Assembly: GCF_000149955.1 (NCBI RefSeq)
Contig: NC_030988.1
Coordinates: 4,350,879 to 4,414,878 of the forward strand
Source of the DNA: Fusarium oxysporum f. sp. lycopersici 4287
Lineage: Eukaryota; Ascomycota; Sordariomycetes; Hypocreales; Nectriaceae
DNA length: 64,000 bases
Direction: 5' to 3'
Position numbers and translations under genes: made by a program. Position 1 is the stretch's first letter, and each line of letters opens with the position of its first letter. Below the pieces are notes generated by a model. That model made no database searches and was not told where the DNA came from. It worked only from the letters and a program-made list of their open reading frames with translations. This document shows, piece after piece, positions 61,201 through 64,000 of this stretch.

Positions 61201-64000
61201 GAACGACGTATAGGCCTTCGTAGGCCGCGAAGCTTAAGCCCTAGTAATCAAATACACCGTGAAAAACGACAGCGAATAAGCCGACAAGCCAGTTTTAGCC
61301 CTCCTTTACTCGTAAATCGGCCGAACTCTGCAAGCAGTTCCGCAGCAAGCATCGGCCAATACTATGGAATAGGCGACGAAGATACGCTAAGCAACCTCTT
61401 TGCTTCTTATCCACAGACTTTTTCGACCTTCCCACTGCCCCACGGCTCGCAGGGCCTCCACGAACCTGCGTGGGATCTGCGGTTTGATTACGAGATTTAC
61501 CTTCTAAATGAGTTTCCATCAGGAAGGACACGACTTCAGCGAGTCAGAGTCCCTATTCCAGGTCCCGAAATCGACCCTCCACCTTTCTCCTCCCCACCAG
61601 AGCCAGCCCAACGGCCATCGACCGCAACAAGAGCTGAGTTCGAATCTGCTATGAAAATTATACGGCAGGTTGTTGGTGAAGGCCAGAGTCTGACCATTGA
61701 CCTTGCTCGGTCATACGAACGAGTGCGTGCATGGCGAGAGCGATGGGGTTGGTCGCCGCTCAGCTCAGACGCCTACAAATCTCCTCCACCATACTCTCCA
61801 CCGCGCAAGTCACCTACACAGATTCTTCAAGTATCACCAAGGGCCGAATCACCAGAATCATTATCTTTTCAACAAATCTCTTCACCTTTTCCAGGCCCAA
61901 TCCCTAACCCACCTATTCCAGGCGATCCGGCGCCATCGGCTGAAGCTCTCTTCGACTTGGTCAATTTGTTCGCGAAAGAAAACGGGTTTGGCATCGTTCG
62001 AAGGAATGCCTATTCATATAAAGGACGACGGATAAGATACTCGCTTCAGTGTGATCGATTTGGACAGCCAGGGGCTTCAAAAGGCGCAGGCTTTCGACAA
62101 CGTAAATCTCGGAAGTGTGGCTGTAAGTGGATGGTAATTGCTGAAGCCCTGGAAGAGGGCAAATGGCTTCTACGACAACATCCAAACTTGGAACACAGCC
62201 AGCATAACCATGGACCTAGTATCACATCATCTGCGCACCCCTCTCATAGACGACTCACTACGCCAGTAAGGGCAACCATTGAATAAACAAGTCGTCGAGT
62301 CGGCATCCGGGCTCGTGATGTTCGGGCCGTGGTCGAAGAGCAACATCCTGAATCGTCATTTACTCAGAGGGATATCTACAACGCCCGCGCGCTCATCAAC
62401 CGGGAAAAGCTAAATGGCTACACACCTACTGCGGCATTAATCAAGCTCTTCGACGAGATGGAGATTCCCTATCTTGCCAAGTGGGCTGATGACCAACCAA
62501 ACCGTCTACTTGGTCTTGTCTGGACGTTTCCTTATTGTATCCAGATGTGGAAGCGGTTCCCTGAGGTCATAAGCTTTGACAACACATACAATACTAATCG
62601 ATTCAAGCTTCCCTTATTCCAAGCCACTGGTCAGACCTGTCTTGGGACTGTATTCAACGCAGCCTTCGGCCTGATCGACAATGAGAGAAGAGAAGGCTTC
62701 CAATTCCTCGCTGAGAGCATTCGCCAGCTTATAGGCCAGCACTCTGTTAGGCAACCTGATGTCATTATCACCGACTTCGACGACTCTATGAAGGCCGCCC
62801 TCAATGATCAGTTTCCTGATGTGCAGCAACAACTTTGCATCTATCACATTAACTCGAATGTCCTGCTTAAATCGAAGCAGAAGTGGGCTAAGAAACGGAA
62901 GAGCAGTAGTAGCCCTGACGCCAGTGACTGGGAGGATTCAGCCCCTCAGACACAGGCTAAGCTCGGCCTTACGGACAAACAGCTGGTCCACGCGCTTACC
63001 GGTGACGAGATTCCTCACACCTACCGAGGGGTTCTTATGATGTGGAAGCGTGTACTCTTTGCTGAAACAGAGGAGGCCCACGAGAAGGCGTGGAGAGACC
63101 TTTGCAAGAAGTTTGATGACCAAAGAGCCATCCTACGCTATCTCCATGGGACCTATCTGCCGGTTAGGGCCCAGTGGGCACGCTGCTTCCTCCGCAAGCA
63201 TTGCAACTTTGGTATCCGCGTCACCTCCGGAACAGAGGCAAGCAACAACAACATCAAGAGCTATCTCTTGAACGGCATGAGCCACTTGTATCGACTCGTC
63301 GAAGCAATGCAGGACATGATGAAAGATCAAGAACGTGACTTCAAGGATGCCTGCGCACAGGATGAGGTTCTTACTGCCCGTGAATACCTAGGATCAAGTG
63401 GAGACTACCTAGGTGATCTACCAACAGTGATTTCATCGAAGGCGCTTGGGTTGATCAACAAGCAATATCGTATTGCTCGTAAGGCGATGCCTACCGGGAG
63501 GAATCCCTTTCCAGAGCCTCTCTCAGACTGTAACGATGACTGCTCGGTTTCTGTCGAGCTTGGGGTCCCTTGTTGTCATAAAGTCTATGCGAAGCTGGGA
63601 TCTGCAACGTCTTTCACTAGATATGATGTCCATCCACATTGGCGACTACGAGATTCATCATTCCAAGATCCATACCGACGGATTCTTGATCCTAGGATTT
63701 CCACTGCTCTACGTGGCAGACCCAAGAATACCGCGCAGCCTGTGCCTTCGAGAATGGTCATTGGCGGGAGCAGCCAAAACGTCAGTCAACTGACCAGTCT
63801 AGCAGCAAGACAGCGAGCAGGCCGTAAGCGAGGTCGGCCGCCGCGAATCGTCAATAAATCTACACTCACCAGGGTCTCGTTGGAAGCAAGCCAGCATAGT
63901 AACACGCAGGCCAATAGTGAGGTAAGCAGCATATCGACTCAGTGTCAGACACGAAGTCAGTCAGCCACCCTCGGATCTGGTCGAACAACAGGAGTCCGTG
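61201..64000 (+). pseudogene. MULE (Hop-like) transposase, cut at 5' by the LTR, one stop, runs off the window
   Basis: A single frame is open from the LTR edge at 61201 to the end of the window, except for a TAA at 62284-62286. The first ATG in frame is 61651, but coding-like sequence begins upstream, so the N-terminus was removed by the Copia junction. In order: a Pro-rich linker, a WRKY-GCM1/FAR1-like zinc region (SYKGRRIRYSLQC, CGCKW, then H-x-H near 62205), the MULE core with SFDNTYNTNRFKLPL (Asp 1), IITDFDDSMKAAL (Asp 2) followed by CIYHI, SGTEASNNNIKSYL (Glu), then a SWIM-type zinc finger (CSVSVELGVPCCHKV) and an AT-hook-like RKRGRPP. The stop lies in ATIE-stop-TSRRVG, where CAA to TAA would explain it. 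The 3' end is not in the window. Confidence 0.88.

Noticed and set aside
54671..61205. 5-bp target duplication of Copia-2
   Set aside because: The flanks GTTAC and GAACG differ; the element is better explained as a recombinant.
1..64000. CRISPR arrays, bacterial operons or ribosome-binding sites
   Set aside because: Spliced genes and fungal transposons show a eukaryotic genome; direct repeats present belong to transposon ends or LTRs.

Overview
This window looks like a repeat-rich accessory region of a filamentous ascomycete, probably a Sordariomycete of the Fusarium type. The evidence is short 47-62 bp GT-AG introns, fungal bZIP and bHLH regulators, and a characteristic mix of fungal transposons: pogo/Fot-like Tc1-mariner, hAT, piggyBac, Hop-like MULE, Tad-like LINE and Copia. 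The species is inferred, not shown. Well over half of the window is transposon sequence.

Layout. 1-5.5 kb: two decayed hAT transposase genes joined tail to tail, the second split by a MITE that itself carries a MITE. 5.5-8.1 kb: little coding sequence apart from a broken BBE-type FAD oxidase. 8.4-11.4 kb: a hAT element with 19-bp terminal inverted repeats (TIRs) and one apparent frameshift, abutting a pogo 3' remnant. 12-21.3 kb: three regulator genes (one bZIP, two bHLH), separated by a 5'-truncated LINE fused to a truncated LEA-like gene. 22-24.2 kb: a dead piggyBac. 25.5-28.3 kb: two small host genes, a membrane-anchored RING-H2 protein and a four-helix membrane protein. 29.3-42.3 kb: one MITE inflated to 13 kb by nested insertions (a LINE with intact ORF2 and a 13-15 bp target duplication; a second MITE; a Copia element with identical 150-bp LTRs and a GCCAG duplication). 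43.4-44.7 kb: a zinc alcohol dehydrogenase with three exons and a probable mitochondrial presequence. 46-50.7 kb: two pogo transposase genes killed only by single-base stops, and another MITE-in-MITE. 51.5-54.6 kb: a duplicated-domain protein, a 76-residue secreted cysteine-rich protein and a decayed lactate-dehydrogenase-like gene. 54.7-61.2 kb: a second, mutated Copia copy containing a complete pogo element with a 546-residue, two-intron transposase. 61.2-64 kb: a MULE transposase cut at its 5' end by the Copia LTR and running off the window.

How parts fit together. Host genes sit as islands between transposons. The regulators, the secreted protein, the RING protein and the dehydrogenase form no recognisable pathway. 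The strongest structural signal is in the MITE/pogo ends: each TIR has a constant frame (GATAAGCGA, then a heptamer, then AGACAAGCGA, then the same heptamer). The heptamer differs between families but agrees between the two units and the two ends of each family. This looks like a swappable transposase-recognition tag. A second theme is C-to-T type stop codons, several in CpA context, which suggests repeat-induced point mutation or deamination; this could not be quantified here.
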